The notes below the pieces were generated by a model. That model saw only the letters and a list, made by a program, of their open reading frames with translations, did no database searches and was not told where the DNA came from. A stretch of DNA of 64,000 nucleotides, from positions 806,001 through 870,000 of the forward strand of contig CAVPFX010000002.1 in assembly GCA_963703895.1 (NCBI GenBank), written 5' to 3'. This DNA is from VRUE01 sp963703895 (lineage in GTDB: Bacteria > Actinomycetota > Thermoleophilia > Solirubrobacterales > 70-9). Below are positions 1 to 8,399 of this stretch, in pieces. Position 1 is the first letter of the stretch. Every line of letters starts with the position of its first letter. The position numbers and the translations under genes are program-made.

Positions 1-132
1 ACGCCCGGTGTCTTCAAGCAGGCTTCCTACGACAGGGCCTGGGCAGCCGCGCTGACCCTGATCGTTATCGTCATGGTCCTCAACCTCGTGGCTCGCCTGA
101 TCTACCGCCGGTACAGAACCGAGATCCGCTAA
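1..132 (+). CDS. pstA: Phosphate ABC transporter permease PstA, C-terminal end (partial)
   Basis: This is the last 43 codons of a gene that begins before the window; the frame opens at base 1 and stops at TAA 130-132. The residues form one hydrophobic helix (ALTLIVIVMVLNLVARLIY) followed by a basic tail ending RYRTEIR, the usual end of PstA/PstC permeases. The identity rests mainly on position: pstB follows 24 nt later and phoU after that, the standard pstSCAB-phoU order. PstA pairs with PstC to form the membrane channel of the high-affinity phosphate importer. Confidence 0.85.
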   Translation, partial: TPGVFKQASYDRAWAAALTLIVIVMVLNLVARLIYRRYRTEIR

Positions 133-156
133 GTGGATGGAAGGAGAGCACGACCG

Positions 157-1053
157 ATGGGAGCAGCGGGCGCAACCCGATCCGAGACCGAGGTCGGCAA
201 AACCGAGATGAAGTCCCCGATCACAGGCACGCAGACGACGCCGGAGGCGGCGGCCACCGCTGCACAAGGCCGGCCCGCCAAGACGCTCGAGGCCAAGGGG
301 GTGAACCTCTTCTACGGCGACTTCCACGCGGTCGAAAACGTGACGATGACGGTCGAGCCGAACAAGGTGACGGCGCTGATCGGCTCCTCGGGCTGTGGCA
401 AGACGACCTTCCTGCGTTCGCTCAACCGCATGCACGAGCTGACCGCGAGCGCCAGGACGGAGGGCGAGATCACGCTCGACGGCCAGGACATCTATGGGTC
501 CAAGGTGGATCCGGTCCAGGTTCGCCGCTTGGTTGGCATGGTCTTCCAGCAGCCCAATCCCTTCCCGACGATGTCGGTCTACGACAACGTCGCCGCCGGC
601 CTCAACCTCAACGCCGGCCGGGTGAAGAAGACCGAGAAGGACGCGGTGGTCGAGCGCTCGCTACGCGGCGCTCACCTCTGGAACGAGGTCAAGGACCGGC
701 TCGACAAGCCCGGCTCCGGGCTCTCCGGTGGCCAGCAGCAACGCCTCTGCATCGCCCGCGCGATCGCGGTCGAGCCCGAGGTGCTGCTGATGGACGAGCC
801 CTGCTCGGCGCTCGACCCGGTGGCCACCCTCGCGATCGAGGACCTGATCGGCGAGCTGAAGAGCAAGTACACGATCGCGATCGTCACCCACAACATGCAG
901 CAGGCCTCGCGCGCCAGCGACATCACGGCCTTCTTCAACCTCGAAGAGACCGGCAAGCCCGGTCGTCTGATCGAGATCGACGCGACCGAGAAGATCTTCA
1001 CCAGTCCCACCCAGCAGGCCACCGAGGACTACGTCAGCGGGCGGTTCGGCTGA
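157..1053 (+). CDS. pstB: Phosphate ABC transporter ATP-binding protein PstB
   Basis: The 298-residue ATPase energises PstCA phosphate import. Walker A (GSSGCGKTTFL), the PstB-type sequence LRSLNRM just after it, the signature LSGGQQQRLCIARA and Walker B (EVLLMDEPCSALDP) are all intact. The frame is open from a GTG at 133, but ATG 157 is preferred because AAGGAG at 141-146 lies the right distance upstream. An N-terminal extension of about 45 residues before the ABC core is low-complexity and poorly conserved in kind; a start at the later in-frame ATG (MKSPITG, about 208) is possible. It is followed after 2 nt by phoU, so the two are surely co-transcribed. Expected to be induced by phosphate limitation. 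Confidence 0.96.
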   Translation: MGAAGATRSETEVGKTEMKSPITGTQTTPEAAATAAQGRPAKTLEAKGVNLFYGDFHAVENVTMTVEPNKVTALIGSSGCGKTTFLRSLNRMHELTASARTEGEITLDGQDIYGSKVDPVQVRRLVGMVFQQPNPFPTMSVYDNVAAGLNLNAGRVKKTEKDAVVERSLRGAHLWNEVKDRLDKPGSGLSGGQQQRLCIARAIAVEPEVLLMDEPCSALDPVATLAIEDLIGELKSKYTIAIVTHNMQQASRASDITAFFNLEETGKPGRLIEIDATEKIFTSPTQQATEDYVSGRFG

Positions 1054-1055
1054 GC

Positions 1056-1745
1056 ATGTCGCCGGGCGGGCGCCGGGTCGAATATCAGGAGGAACTCGAA
1101 CGGCTCGAGGCGAGCGCGCTGGGCGGTATCGACCTGGCCAGCGCCGCGCTCACCCGCACCCTGGAGGCGATCGAGCACCAGGACGTCGAGCTGGCCCAGA
1201 TCGTCGTCGCCGACGACGACCGCATCGACGGTCGCTACCTCGAGGTGCACCAGGCGCTGATCACGCTGCTCGCCACGCAATCGCCGGTGGCGACTGACCT
1301 GCGGCTGATCTCGGCCCTGCTGCACGTGCTCAAGAACGTCGAGCGGATGGGCGACCAGTGCGTGAACATCTGCAAGATGATCCCGCTGACCGGCAACGAG
1401 CCGCCGTCGGACCAGGAGATGGTGAAGCTGATCCTCGCCATGGGCGGGCAGACGAAGACGCTGCTCAGCCAAGCCAAGCGGGCTTTCGCCGGGCGTGACA
1501 TCGAACTGGCTCACGACCTGGTTCGCCAGGACGACGTCGTCGACAACCTCAACCGCGAGTGCTTCCGCCTTGCCCTCCAGATCGGCGACGACGCCGACAA
1601 GCGCGAGTGGGCGATGACGATGCTGCTCGGCGCCAGGGCGATCGAGCGGATCGGCGATAACGCGGTCGACATCGGCGAGCAGGTCGCCTTCGTCGTCACG
1701 GGGTTGTTCCGGGAGTTCGAGGACGCTTCGCACCCCAGTGTCTAG
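1056..1745 (+). CDS. phoU: Phosphate signalling protein PhoU
   Basis: This 229-residue, all-helical protein has the two PhoU repeats with metal-binding acidic motifs, visible as ERMGDQCVNI in repeat 1 and ERIGDNAVDIGE in repeat 2. PhoU sits between the Pst transporter and the PhoR-type sensor kinase and switches off the Pho response when phosphate is plentiful; it also restrains Pst uptake. The length is normal for the family. It starts 2 nt after pstB and is followed by a 117-bp multi-stem palindrome (1744-1860) that probably ends the pst transcript. Confidence 0.95.
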   Translation: MSPGGRRVEYQEELERLEASALGGIDLASAALTRTLEAIEHQDVELAQIVVADDDRIDGRYLEVHQALITLLATQSPVATDLRLISALLHVLKNVERMGDQCVNICKMIPLTGNEPPSDQEMVKLILAMGGQTKTLLSQAKRAFAGRDIELAHDLVRQDDVVDNLNRECFRLALQIGDDADKREWAMTMLLGARAIERIGDNAVDIGEQVAFVVTGLFREFEDASHPSV

Positions 1746-1860
1746 GCGCAACGGGTTCGGCGCGCGGGTCCTGTCATGGGGTGAGGGGGCCTGCGGGCAG
1801 TCCACGGGCTGTCCTCGACCCCCTCACCCCATGCCACCCGCGCGAGAAGCCGCTGCGCCT
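1744..1860. terminator. Nested long palindrome after phoU
   Basis: Three nested inverted repeats share one axis: AGGCGCA 1744-1750 with 1854-1860, CGCGCGGGT 1761-1769 with 1836-1844, and a 15-bp perfect arm CATGGGGTGAGGGGG 1775-1789 with 1819-1833. The phoU stop codon lies at 1743-1745, so the structure begins at the end of the gene. No T-run follows. Most likely a transcription terminator or an mRNA 3'-end stabiliser; the same nested design recurs at 9017-9118 and in the 105-bp elements. Confidence 0.65.
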
Positions 1861-1903
1861 AGCGCTTGAGATCCGACGGTTCTGGGAACATCAAAACAAC
1901 GCC

Positions 1904-2812
1904 GTGACGCTCTGTGCCGCCATAGATATTGGGTCGAATACGACTCGTGTGCTCGTTGCTGAGCCCGTTGACGGGCAGCTGAAGAAGGTGATGGAGCAGC
2001 GGGCCTATACGCGGATCAACAAGGCGCTCGATGGTGACGGCGCGATCTTGAGCGAGAAGGTCGATGAGGTCTGCGAGGTCGTCGCGACTCAAGTGCGGCT
2101 GGCGAAAGAGCTTGGGGCTAAGGAGATCCGCGCCGTCGCGACGGCGGCCGTGCGCGAGGCCTCCAACAGCGATGAGGTTGCGGCGGCGATCGGCGATGCC
2201 GCCGGCGTCCGGGTCGAGGTGCTCAGCGACGAGGAGGAGGGGAGGCTCTCTTTCATCGGCGCGACCAAGACGCTCGGTCATCCGGTCGAGGGCAGGGTCG
2301 GCGTCGTCGACGTCGGCGGCGGCTCGACCGAGGTGATCCTCGGCACCGTGCCGGGCGGGGCCAGCGAGGTCCGCTCCTGGCGGGTCGGCTCAGGCGTCCT
2401 TGCCAACGAGCTGATCTCCTCGGACCCCCCCTCGGCTGCCGAGATCCGCAAGGTGCGCGACCGCATCGACGACATTTTCGCCGGGGTTGAGATCGAGCAC
2501 CCCGCCCAGGCCGTTGCGGTCGGTGGCAGCGCCACCTCGCTGCGGCGACTGGTCGGCGCCGTGCTCGAGTACGAGACCCTGGAGCGGGGCATCCGCGTGC
2601 TCTGCGGCGACCCGGCGGCTGACGTCGCGCGCCGCTTCGAGCTCGATCCCGAACGGGTCCGCATCCTCACCACCGGGGTGCTGTTGCTGGAGAAGGTCTC
2701 CGAGCTGCTTGGCCAGCCGCTGCAAATCGGCAAGGGTGGCCTGCGCGAGGGCGTCGTCCTCGACCTGCTCAACGGCAGCACAAACGGCTCCAAGCTCCGC
2801 CTCGTCGCCTAG
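1904..2812 (+). CDS. ppx: Ppx/GppA family exopolyphosphatase
   Basis: The 302-residue protein belongs to the ASKHA-fold Ppx/GppA phosphatases, which release orthophosphate from polyphosphate ends or hydrolyse pppGpp. Visible motifs are the N-terminal phosphate loop AAIDIGSNTTRVLV, the second loop GVVDVGGGSTEVIL near residue 130, VGGSATSLRRL near 205, and the C-terminal GGLREGVVLDLL. The frame extends upstream to 1781, but that stretch runs through the palindrome, so GTG 1904, directly before the conserved motif, is chosen. The size is the short single-module actinobacterial form lacking the HD-like C-terminal domain of E. coli Ppx. Its place among pst, CHAD and ppk1 genes favours polyphosphate as substrate. 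Confidence 0.9.
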   Translation: MTLCAAIDIGSNTTRVLVAEPVDGQLKKVMEQRAYTRINKALDGDGAILSEKVDEVCEVVATQVRLAKELGAKEIRAVATAAVREASNSDEVAAAIGDAAGVRVEVLSDEEEGRLSFIGATKTLGHPVEGRVGVVDVGGGSTEVILGTVPGGASEVRSWRVGSGVLANELISSDPPSAAEIRKVRDRIDDIFAGVEIEHPAQAVAVGGSATSLRRLVGAVLEYETLERGIRVLCGDPAADVARRFELDPERVRILTTGVLLLEKVSELLGQPLQIGKGGLREGVVLDLLNGSTNGSKLRLVA

Positions 2813-2838
2813 CGGCCGGCGTGACTTCTCGCATCCTT

Positions 2839-2844
2839 TAGCCT
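2839..2844 (+). promoter_or_regulatory. Leaderless -10 box (TAGCCT) for CHAD gene
   Basis: TAGCCT ends 6 nt before the GTG start at 2851, and no Shine-Dalgarno is present, which together suggest transcription starting at or next to the start codon. No clear -35 is visible. Confidence 0.45.
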
Positions 2845-2850
2845 CGTAGC

Positions 2851-3324
2851 GTGGCCGGTGCGCGCAAGGTCGAGCTCGACTGCGAGGCGTCCTTCTCGCA
2901 AGCGGCGGCCCGGGTGGTCGAGGTCCGTTCGAAGGAGGTCTTCAAGCACTCCGATGGTGTGCTCGACATCAGCGATGTCGAGCCCGTTCACGACATGCGG
3001 GTGGCGACGCGGCGGCTACGGGCGGCGCTGGAGGTCTTCGCGCCGTGTTTCCCGGAGAAGCGCCACCGCAAGGCGCTGAAGAAGGTGAAGGCGCTTGCCG
3101 ACGCCCTCGGCGAGCGTCGCGACGCCGACGTCGAGATCGCCCTGCTGGAGGGTCTCCTCGATGAGGCGACGGAGGCGGATTGCGGTGCTCTTCTCGGCCT
3201 GATCAAGGAGTTGAGAGCGCGCCAGGCGGAGGCGAACGAGGCGCTCGCTCCCTACGTCGCGCCGAAGCGGCTGAAGAAGCTGCGGCGGCGGCTGAAGAAG
3301 CTAATCAAGAAGGTGGGTTCGTGA
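2851..3324 (+). CDS. CHAD domain protein, N-terminal half (probably frameshifted from next CDS)
   Basis: CHAD domains are helical, rich in conserved histidine and basic residues, and bind polyphosphate. This 157-residue piece has the first half-domain, with VHDMRVATRRLRAALEVF near residue 48 and a very basic end (KRLKKLRRRLKKLIKK). A full CHAD has two such bundles; the second is in the next ORF, which starts 28 nt later in another frame. The second frame is open back through 3320, so one extra base around 3310-3322 would explain the split, and the joined protein (about 300 residues) has normal length. Genuine two-gene encoding is the alternative. Neighbouring ppx and ppk1 genes fit a polyphosphate role. 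Confidence 0.85.
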   Translation: MAGARKVELDCEASFSQAAARVVEVRSKEVFKHSDGVLDISDVEPVHDMRVATRRLRAALEVFAPCFPEKRHRKALKKVKALADALGERRDADVEIALLEGLLDEATEADCGALLGLIKELRARQAEANEALAPYVAPKRLKKLRRRLKKLIKKVGS

Positions 3325-3352
3325 CCGCTCGCGCGCATACCGGGGCCCTCCA

Positions 3353-3772
3353 GTGAAGGCGCGGGAGATCGAGGGGCTGGATCCCGGCGGCCCGCTGGCG
3401 GCCAACGCCGCCCGGATCGTTGCTGTGCGGCTCGACGAGCTGCGTGGGCTCGCGGGTCCGGCCCTTGCTCCCGACGCCGGCGAGGCGCAGCACGACATGC
3501 GAATCGCCGCCAAGCGGCTGCGCTACGTGCTTGAGATCTTCGAGCCGTGCCTTGGCGTAGAGGCGGAGGCCGCGCGCCTGACCACCAAGCGCTTGCAGTC
3601 CGTGCTCGGCGACCTGCACGACTGTGACCTGATGCTGACCAAGGTCGATCAGATCGGCTCGGCCGCCGCCCTGCTGCGCCAGCGTCGCCGGCGCCTCTTC
3701 CAAGACTTCGTCGACCTCTGGCAATCCGAGGCCGGCAAGGGCACCTGGGTGGCACTCGAACGCAGTCTCTAG
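3353..3772 (+). CDS. CHAD domain protein, C-terminal half
   Basis: This 139-residue ORF carries the second four-helix half of a CHAD domain, with AQHDMRIAAKRLRYVLEIFE near residue 45, the counterpart of VHDMRVATRRLR in the preceding ORF. The start shown is GTG 3353, but there is no ribosome binding site, and the reading frame is open upstream (encoding RDRSRAYRGPPVKAREIEGL), consistent with this being the continuation of the 2851 gene after a one-base frameshift. It ends at TAG 3770-3772, directly before hairpin 3774-3820. Confidence 0.83.
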   Translation: MKAREIEGLDPGGPLAANAARIVAVRLDELRGLAGPALAPDAGEAQHDMRIAAKRLRYVLEIFEPCLGVEAEAARLTTKRLQSVLGDLHDCDLMLTKVDQIGSAAALLRQRRRRLFQDFVDLWQSEAGKGTWVALERSL

Positions 3773-3773
3773 A

Positions 3774-3820
3774 ACGAAACGTCGATTTTCCCCGTATGAC
3801 GTGGGAAATCGACGTTTCGT
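3774..3820 (+). terminator. Hairpin terminator after CHAD gene
   Basis: Perfect 15-bp arms ACGAAACGTCGATTT (3774-3788) and 3806-3820 enclose a short loop with an inner TCCC/GGGA pairing. The structure starts 1 nt after the CHAD stop codon and separates it from the PHO-box promoter of the next gene. No long T-run is present. Confidence 0.7.
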
Positions 3821-3824
3821 AGGC

Positions 3825-3868
3825 GGTCACTGGATGTTCACTTGGCGATTTCGGGTCGTTCACACGTT
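3825..3868 (+). promoter_or_regulatory. PHO-box-like array of 11-nt direct repeats
   Basis: Four units spaced exactly 11 nt apart: GGTCACTGGAT at 3825, GTTCACTTGGC at 3836, a degenerate GATTTCGGGTC at 3847, and GTTCACACGTT at 3858. Streptomyces PhoP binds direct repeat units of 11 nt with a GTTCACC-like core, so this array predicts phosphate-starvation activation of the PHP-GT gene (start 3926) and ppk1 behind it. Confidence 0.7.
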
Positions 3869-3925
3869 TTGCCTGCTAATGCCGAACTCTGGAGGTGACA
3901 GAAACGACTAAGCAGGGAGACACCG

Positions 3926-6226
3926 ATGACTTCCCGTGTTGACATGCATTGCCACTCCACCGCCTCGCAGCTCTCGCGGCTCGGAGTTCAGCGTTCGCTG
4001 GGGCTGCCGGAGTGTGCGACGCCCCCCGAGGAGGTCTACGACCTGGCCAAGCGGCGGGGGATGGACTTCGTCACGATCACCGACCACGACACGATCGACG
4101 GCTGTCTCGAGCTCGCCGATCGTCCCGATTGCTTCGTCTCCGAGGAGCTGACCGTTCGCTTTGCCGGCGAGCCACAGGCGGTTCACGTCCTCTGTTACGG
4201 GATCACTCCCGGAGACCACGAGTGGCTGCAGGCGAATGCCGGCGACGTCGAGGCCTGCGCCGCATACCTTGCCGAGAACGAGATCGCCTGCGCTCTGGCG
4301 CACCCGTTCTACAACGTCGACGCGCCACTGACACCCAGGCACCGTCGCCGCCTTGCCGAGCTCTTCTCCGTTTGGGAGGTGCGCAACGGCTCTCGCGCCG
4401 CCGAGCTCAACATGCCGGCCGCGATCTACATCGAGACCCACGGCGGGACCGGGATCGGTGGTTCCGACGACCATGCCGGCGTGGACATCGGCCGCACCTT
4501 CACCGAGGTATCCGCGGCCGCCACGCCGGAAGAGTTTCTGCGCCAGATACGAGCTGGCGACGCTCAGGGAGGCGGCCAGCAGGGCAGCGCGGCCAAGTGG
4601 GCTCACGCGGCGATGGCGCTGGCGACGCGCGCTCTCGGCGGGTCGGGCGTTGAGAGGGCGCCCGATCCCGCCGTCGTGCTGAAGATCGCCCAGCGCACGA
4701 TCAGCGAGGGCGCGGCTCGCGAGGGCAAGGTCGCGGCGGACATCGGCCCCGACGACGGGCGGGCGCTGCTGGAGGCCTGGTTGAGCTCGGTCGAGCTCGA
4801 TCTGCGGGGCCCGGATCTCCTTGCTTACCTACAGGCCGAGGACTTCTCCCACACCGACCTCTACCGGCGTGCCCAGCGCACCCATGAGCGACGCTTGCGC
4901 AGCGCGATCGCCGCTGGGGTCAGCGCGGCACGCGAAGGCGACGTGGCCGGCGCCTTCGGCGACCTCTTCGACGCGGTAATCCCGGCGGTGCCCTACGCGC
5001 CGGCGATCACCTTCCTCGGCGCCGAGAAGGCGAAGCTGGCAAGCCGGGCGGGGGAGAGGCCGCGAATCGCCCTGATCGCGGACGGCATTGGCGCTACCCA
5101 CGGCGTCACAGCGACGATCGAGAAGATCCGCGAGCTGGGCGTGCCGGGCTTCGAGATCGAGGTCGTCGGCACCGATGCCGGCGTCGATCGGCGCCTGCCC
5201 GCAGCCGCTGAGCTCGAGGTCCCTTTCTACGCCGGCATGAGCCTTGGTGTCCCCGGCCTTCCCGGTCTGGCGGAAACGCTCGCGGAGGGCCGCTACGACG
5301 CCGTCCACGTCACTGCCCCTGGCCCCGCCGGTATCGCTGCGACGCTGCTCAACCGGATCGCCGGCACGCCGCTGATCGCCAGCTACCACACGGAGCTGGC
5401 CAGCTACGCCGGCTTGCGCAGCGGCGATGGCGGGGTGGAGGCTCTGGCCAAAGGCGCGCTCGGCGCCTTCTACGGCGCCCCCTCGCTGGTGCTCTCGCCG
5501 AGCCCGGCGGCGGACCGTTCGCTGCTTGAGCTCGGCATCGATCAGTCTCGCCTGGGCCGTTGGGAGCGCGGCGTCGACGTTGCCCGCTTCGATCCCGCCA
5601 AGGCCGCCCGCGAGGACTTTCCCGGTGAGGTCAAGGTCCTCTACGCCGGCCGCCTCACTCGCGAGAAGGGTGTGGATCTGCTGGCCGAGAGCTTCCTGCG
5701 CGCTCACGGGGCCGACCCCCGACTGCACCTGCTGCTTGCCGGCGGCGGCCCGGAGGAGGACGAGCTTCGCGCTCGCCTCGGCAAGCACGCAACCTTCCTC
5801 GGCTGGCTCGAGGGTGAGGACCTGGCCCGCGCCTACGCCAGCGCCGACATCTTTCTCTTTTGCTCGACCACCGATACCTACGGGCAGGTCGTGCTCGAGG
5901 CCGGCGCCAGCGGCGTGCCCGTGGTTGCGGTCGCCGAAGGCGGCCCCGCGTCCCTGGTCGAGAACCGCCACACCGGCATGCTCTGCCAGGCCGACGCCGA
6001 CCACATCGCCGGCACGGTCCTGCAGCTGGCGGCCTCGCCGTTGCTGCGTCGTCACCTCGGCGCCTCCGCGGTGCGCGCGGCTCGCGAGCGCTCCTGGGAC
6101 CGGGCGATGGAGCAGCTCGCCGGCGGCTACCGCCGTGCCCTCGACACCGAGTCGCGCAACCGACTTTCACCCACCTCTGGTGTGGCCGAAGTCGGAAGCG
6201 CAGGCACGGCTGTGCACGCGGCCTGA
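3926..6226 (+). CDS. Fused PHP-domain phosphoesterase and GT4 glycosyltransferase
   Basis: The 766-residue protein starts with a PHP metal-phosphoesterase domain (about 1-250): DMHCH at 6-10, ITDHD at 51-55, HPFYN near 127 and GGSDDHAG near 188 are the metal-ligand motifs. Residues about 375-750 form a GT4 (GT-B) glycosyltransferase: VLYAGRLTREKGVDLL, a GGGPEEDELR loop, and the nucleotide-sugar motif TYGQVVLEAGASGVPVV. AGGGAG at 3914 sets ATG 3926. Ten nt separate it from ppk1, so they form an operon behind the PHO-box array. GT4 enzymes near Pho genes often make glycolipids that replace phospholipids during phosphate starvation; that role is inference here. The acceptor and the PHP substrate cannot be read from sequence. 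Confidence 0.88.
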   Translation: MTSRVDMHCHSTASQLSRLGVQRSLGLPECATPPEEVYDLAKRRGMDFVTITDHDTIDGCLELADRPDCFVSEELTVRFAGEPQAVHVLCYGITPGDHEWLQANAGDVEACAAYLAENEIACALAHPFYNVDAPLTPRHRRRLAELFSVWEVRNGSRAAELNMPAAIYIETHGGTGIGGSDDHAGVDIGRTFTEVSAAATPEEFLRQIRAGDAQGGGQQGSAAKWAHAAMALATRALGGSGVERAPDPAVVLKIAQRTISEGAAREGKVAADIGPDDGRALLEAWLSSVELDLRGPDLLAYLQAEDFSHTDLYRRAQRTHERRLRSAIAAGVSAAREGDVAGAFGDLFDAVIPAVPYAPAITFLGAEKAKLASRAGERPRIALIADGIGATHGVTATIEKIRELGVPGFEIEVVGTDAGVDRRLPAAAELEVPFYAGMSLGVPGLPGLAETLAEGRYDAVHVTAPGPAGIAATLLNRIAGTPLIASYHTELASYAGLRSGDGGVEALAKGALGAFYGAPSLVLSPSPAADRSLLELGIDQSRLGRWERGVDVARFDPAKAAREDFPGEVKVLYAGRLTREKGVDLLAESFLRAHGADPRLHLLLAGGGPEEDELRARLGKHATFLGWLEGEDLARAYASADIFLFCSTTDTYGQVVLEAGASGVPVVAVAEGGPASLVENRHTGMLCQADADHIAGTVLQLAASPLLRRHLGASAVRAARERSWDRAMEQLAGGYRRALDTESRNRLSPTSGVAEVGSAGTAVHAA

Positions 6227-6236
6227 AGGCAATGGG

Positions 6237-8348
6237 ATGACGTCGGTGTGTGGGTACGATGACCCGATCGACGATCCCGCTCTCTACTTCAATCGCGAGC
6301 TCTCCTGGCTTGACTTCAACCAGCGGGTGCTGGAACTGGCCGAGGACCCCGCGGTGCCTCTGCTGGAGCAGATCCGCTTCTGCGCGATCTACGCCTCCAA
6401 CCTCGACGAGTTCTACATGGTCAGGGTGGCGGGTCTGTTCGAGCAGCTCGACGCCGGCATCGATGCACGCGGTCCCGATGGACTCCGACCCGGCGAGCAG
6501 ATCGACGCGATCCAGGCGCGGGTGCTGGAGCTCGACAAGCGCCTGCACGCCCGCTTCGAGGGCAAGCTGCGCCCGGCTCTCGAGGAGGAGGGGATCCGCA
6601 TCGTCTCGCTCGAGTCGGCCAGCGAGGAGGAGCGGCGCGAGATCGACGTCCGCTTCCACGAGCAGGTCTTCCCGGCTCTGACCCCGCTGGTGATCGGCCT
6701 CGGCCGGCCCTTCCCCTACATCTCCAACCTCTCGCTCAGCCTCGGCGTGCTGCTGCGCGATCCCGAGAGCGGCAGCGAGATCATCGCCCGGGTCAAGGTG
6801 CCGAAGGAGCTGCTCGGCCGCTTCCTGCCGGTTGGTGAGGGCGGCAAGACTTTCGTGCCCTTGGAGGAGGTGATCGCGGCCAACCTCGACGCTCTCTTTC
6901 CCGGCACCGAGGTGGTCGACCACGGCTACTTCCGCGTCACCCGCGACGCCGACTTCACCGTTTCCGATGAGGCCGACGACCTCTTGCAGGCGGTTCAGGA
7001 CGAGATTCGCCGCCGCCGCTTCGGCGAGGTCGTGCGCCTGGAGATCGCAACCGGGATGAACCCGAAGCTGCGCCAGCAGCTGATCGACGCCCTCCGCCTC
7101 GAGGACCGCGAGGTCTACGACGTCAACGGCCTGATCGACCTGGCCGACCTGACCGCGGTCGCCGACGTTCCCGGTCACGCCGAGCTGCGCTACACGCCCT
7201 GGACGCCGGTGACGCAGCCGCGGCTACTCGGCGAGGACGACGAGCCCTGCGACATGTTCGCGGCGATTCGCCAGGGAGACCTGCTCGTCCACCATCCCTA
7301 CGATTCCTTCGCCAGCTCGGTCGAGCGCTTCGTCGAGCAGGCGGTCGCCGACCCCGACGTGCTGGCGATCAAGCAGACCGTCTACCGGACCAGCGACGAC
7401 TCGCCCCTGGTGCCCTCGCTGATCCGTGCCTCCGAACGCGGCAAGCAGGCGGTCTGCATGGTCGAGCTGAAGGCGCGCTTCGACGAGGAGGCCAACATCC
7501 ACTGGGCCAAGTCGCTGGAGGAGTCCGGCGTCCACGTCGTCTACGGCATCCCCGGCCTGAAGACCCACGTGAAGGCGATCGTGGTCGCCCGCCGCGAGGG
7601 CGATCGGGTGCGCGAGTACGTCCACATCGGCACCGGCAACTACCACCCGAAGACGGCTCGCCTCTACACCGACTTTGGCCTCTTCACGGCGGATCCGGAG
7701 ATCGGCGCCGACGTCGCCGAGATGTTCAACTTCCTCACCGGCTACGGCCGCCCGGCCGAGTACCGCAAGGTGCTGGTCTCGCCGACGACGATGCGCGACC
7801 GCATCGTCGAAGAGATCGCCCTCACGATCGCCGCCCACGAAGCCGGCGAAGAGGCGCGGATCACGCTGAAGATGAACTCGCTTGTCGACGCCGGCTGCAT
7901 CCGGGCGCTTTACGAGGCCTCGCGGGCAGGGGTGAGGGTCGATCTCAACGTGCGCGGGATCTGCTGCCTGCGCCCCGGTGTGCCGGAGGTCTCCGAGAAC
8001 ATCCGCGTCGTCTCGATCGTCGGTCGCTTCCTCGAGCACTCGCGCGTCTACGCCTTCCAGCGCGGCGAGCAGACGCGGGTGCTGATGGGCTCCGCCGACC
8101 TGATGCCGCGCAACCTCGACAGCCGGGTCGAGCTGGTCACGCCGGTCGAAGACCCGGCGCTGCGGGCAGAGCTGCTCGACGTGCTCGAGCGCTGCTTCGC
8201 CGACAACGCCAACGCCTGGGAGCTTGACTCGGAGGGCGAATGGACGCGGCTGGAGGCGGCCAACGGCCAGCGGCGCAGCGTGCAGGAGGAGATGCGCGAG
8301 CGTCACGCCGGCCGCGCCGCCGAGCAGCTCGCCGCTGTCTCGAGTTGA
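6237..8348 (+). CDS. ppk1: Polyphosphate kinase PPK1
   Basis: PPK1 polymerises the gamma-phosphate of ATP into polyphosphate. The 703 residues hold the four expected domains: the N domain (NRELSWLDFNQRVLEL; SNLDEFYMVRVAGL), the head domain, and the PLD-like C1/C2 domains. C1 holds the autophosphorylated histidine in GLKTHVKAIVV and C2 the second histidine in FLEHSRVYAF. HIGTGNYHPKTARLYTD is also intact. The open frame reaches far upstream over the previous gene, but ATG 6237 directly precedes the conserved N terminus. It sits 10 nt after the PHP-GT gene and should share its phosphate-responsive promoter. Confidence 0.96.
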   Translation: MTSVCGYDDPIDDPALYFNRELSWLDFNQRVLELAEDPAVPLLEQIRFCAIYASNLDEFYMVRVAGLFEQLDAGIDARGPDGLRPGEQIDAIQARVLELDKRLHARFEGKLRPALEEEGIRIVSLESASEEERREIDVRFHEQVFPALTPLVIGLGRPFPYISNLSLSLGVLLRDPESGSEIIARVKVPKELLGRFLPVGEGGKTFVPLEEVIAANLDALFPGTEVVDHGYFRVTRDADFTVSDEADDLLQAVQDEIRRRRFGEVVRLEIATGMNPKLRQQLIDALRLEDREVYDVNGLIDLADLTAVADVPGHAELRYTPWTPVTQPRLLGEDDEPCDMFAAIRQGDLLVHHPYDSFASSVERFVEQAVADPDVLAIKQTVYRTSDDSPLVPSLIRASERGKQAVCMVELKARFDEEANIHWAKSLEESGVHVVYGIPGLKTHVKAIVVARREGDRVREYVHIGTGNYHPKTARLYTDFGLFTADPEIGADVAEMFNFLTGYGRPAEYRKVLVSPTTMRDRIVEEIALTIAAHEAGEEARITLKMNSLVDAGCIRALYEASRAGVRVDLNVRGICCLRPGVPEVSENIRVVSIVGRFLEHSRVYAFQRGEQTRVLMGSADLMPRNLDSRVELVTPVEDPALRAELLDVLERCFADNANAWELDSEGEWTRLEAANGQRRSVQEEMRERHAGRAAEQLAAVSS

Positions 8349-8386
8349 GTCGTCTCGGCGCTCCGATCCCTGCCCGCCGCGATCAA

Positions 8387-8392
8387 TAGGAT
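8387..8392 (+). promoter_or_regulatory. Leaderless -10 box (TAGGAT) for DUF47 gene
   Basis: TAGGAT ends 7 nt before GTG 8400; no Shine-Dalgarno is present, so a leaderless transcript is likely. Confidence 0.5.
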
Positions 8393-8399
8393 TGACCCA

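Noticed and set aside
3889..3925. A tiny gene using GGAGGTGA at 3891 ahead of the PHP-GT gene
   Set aside because: The GTG there opens a frame that is out of phase with ATG 3926 and shows no coding signal; the AGGGAG at 3914 explains the real start.
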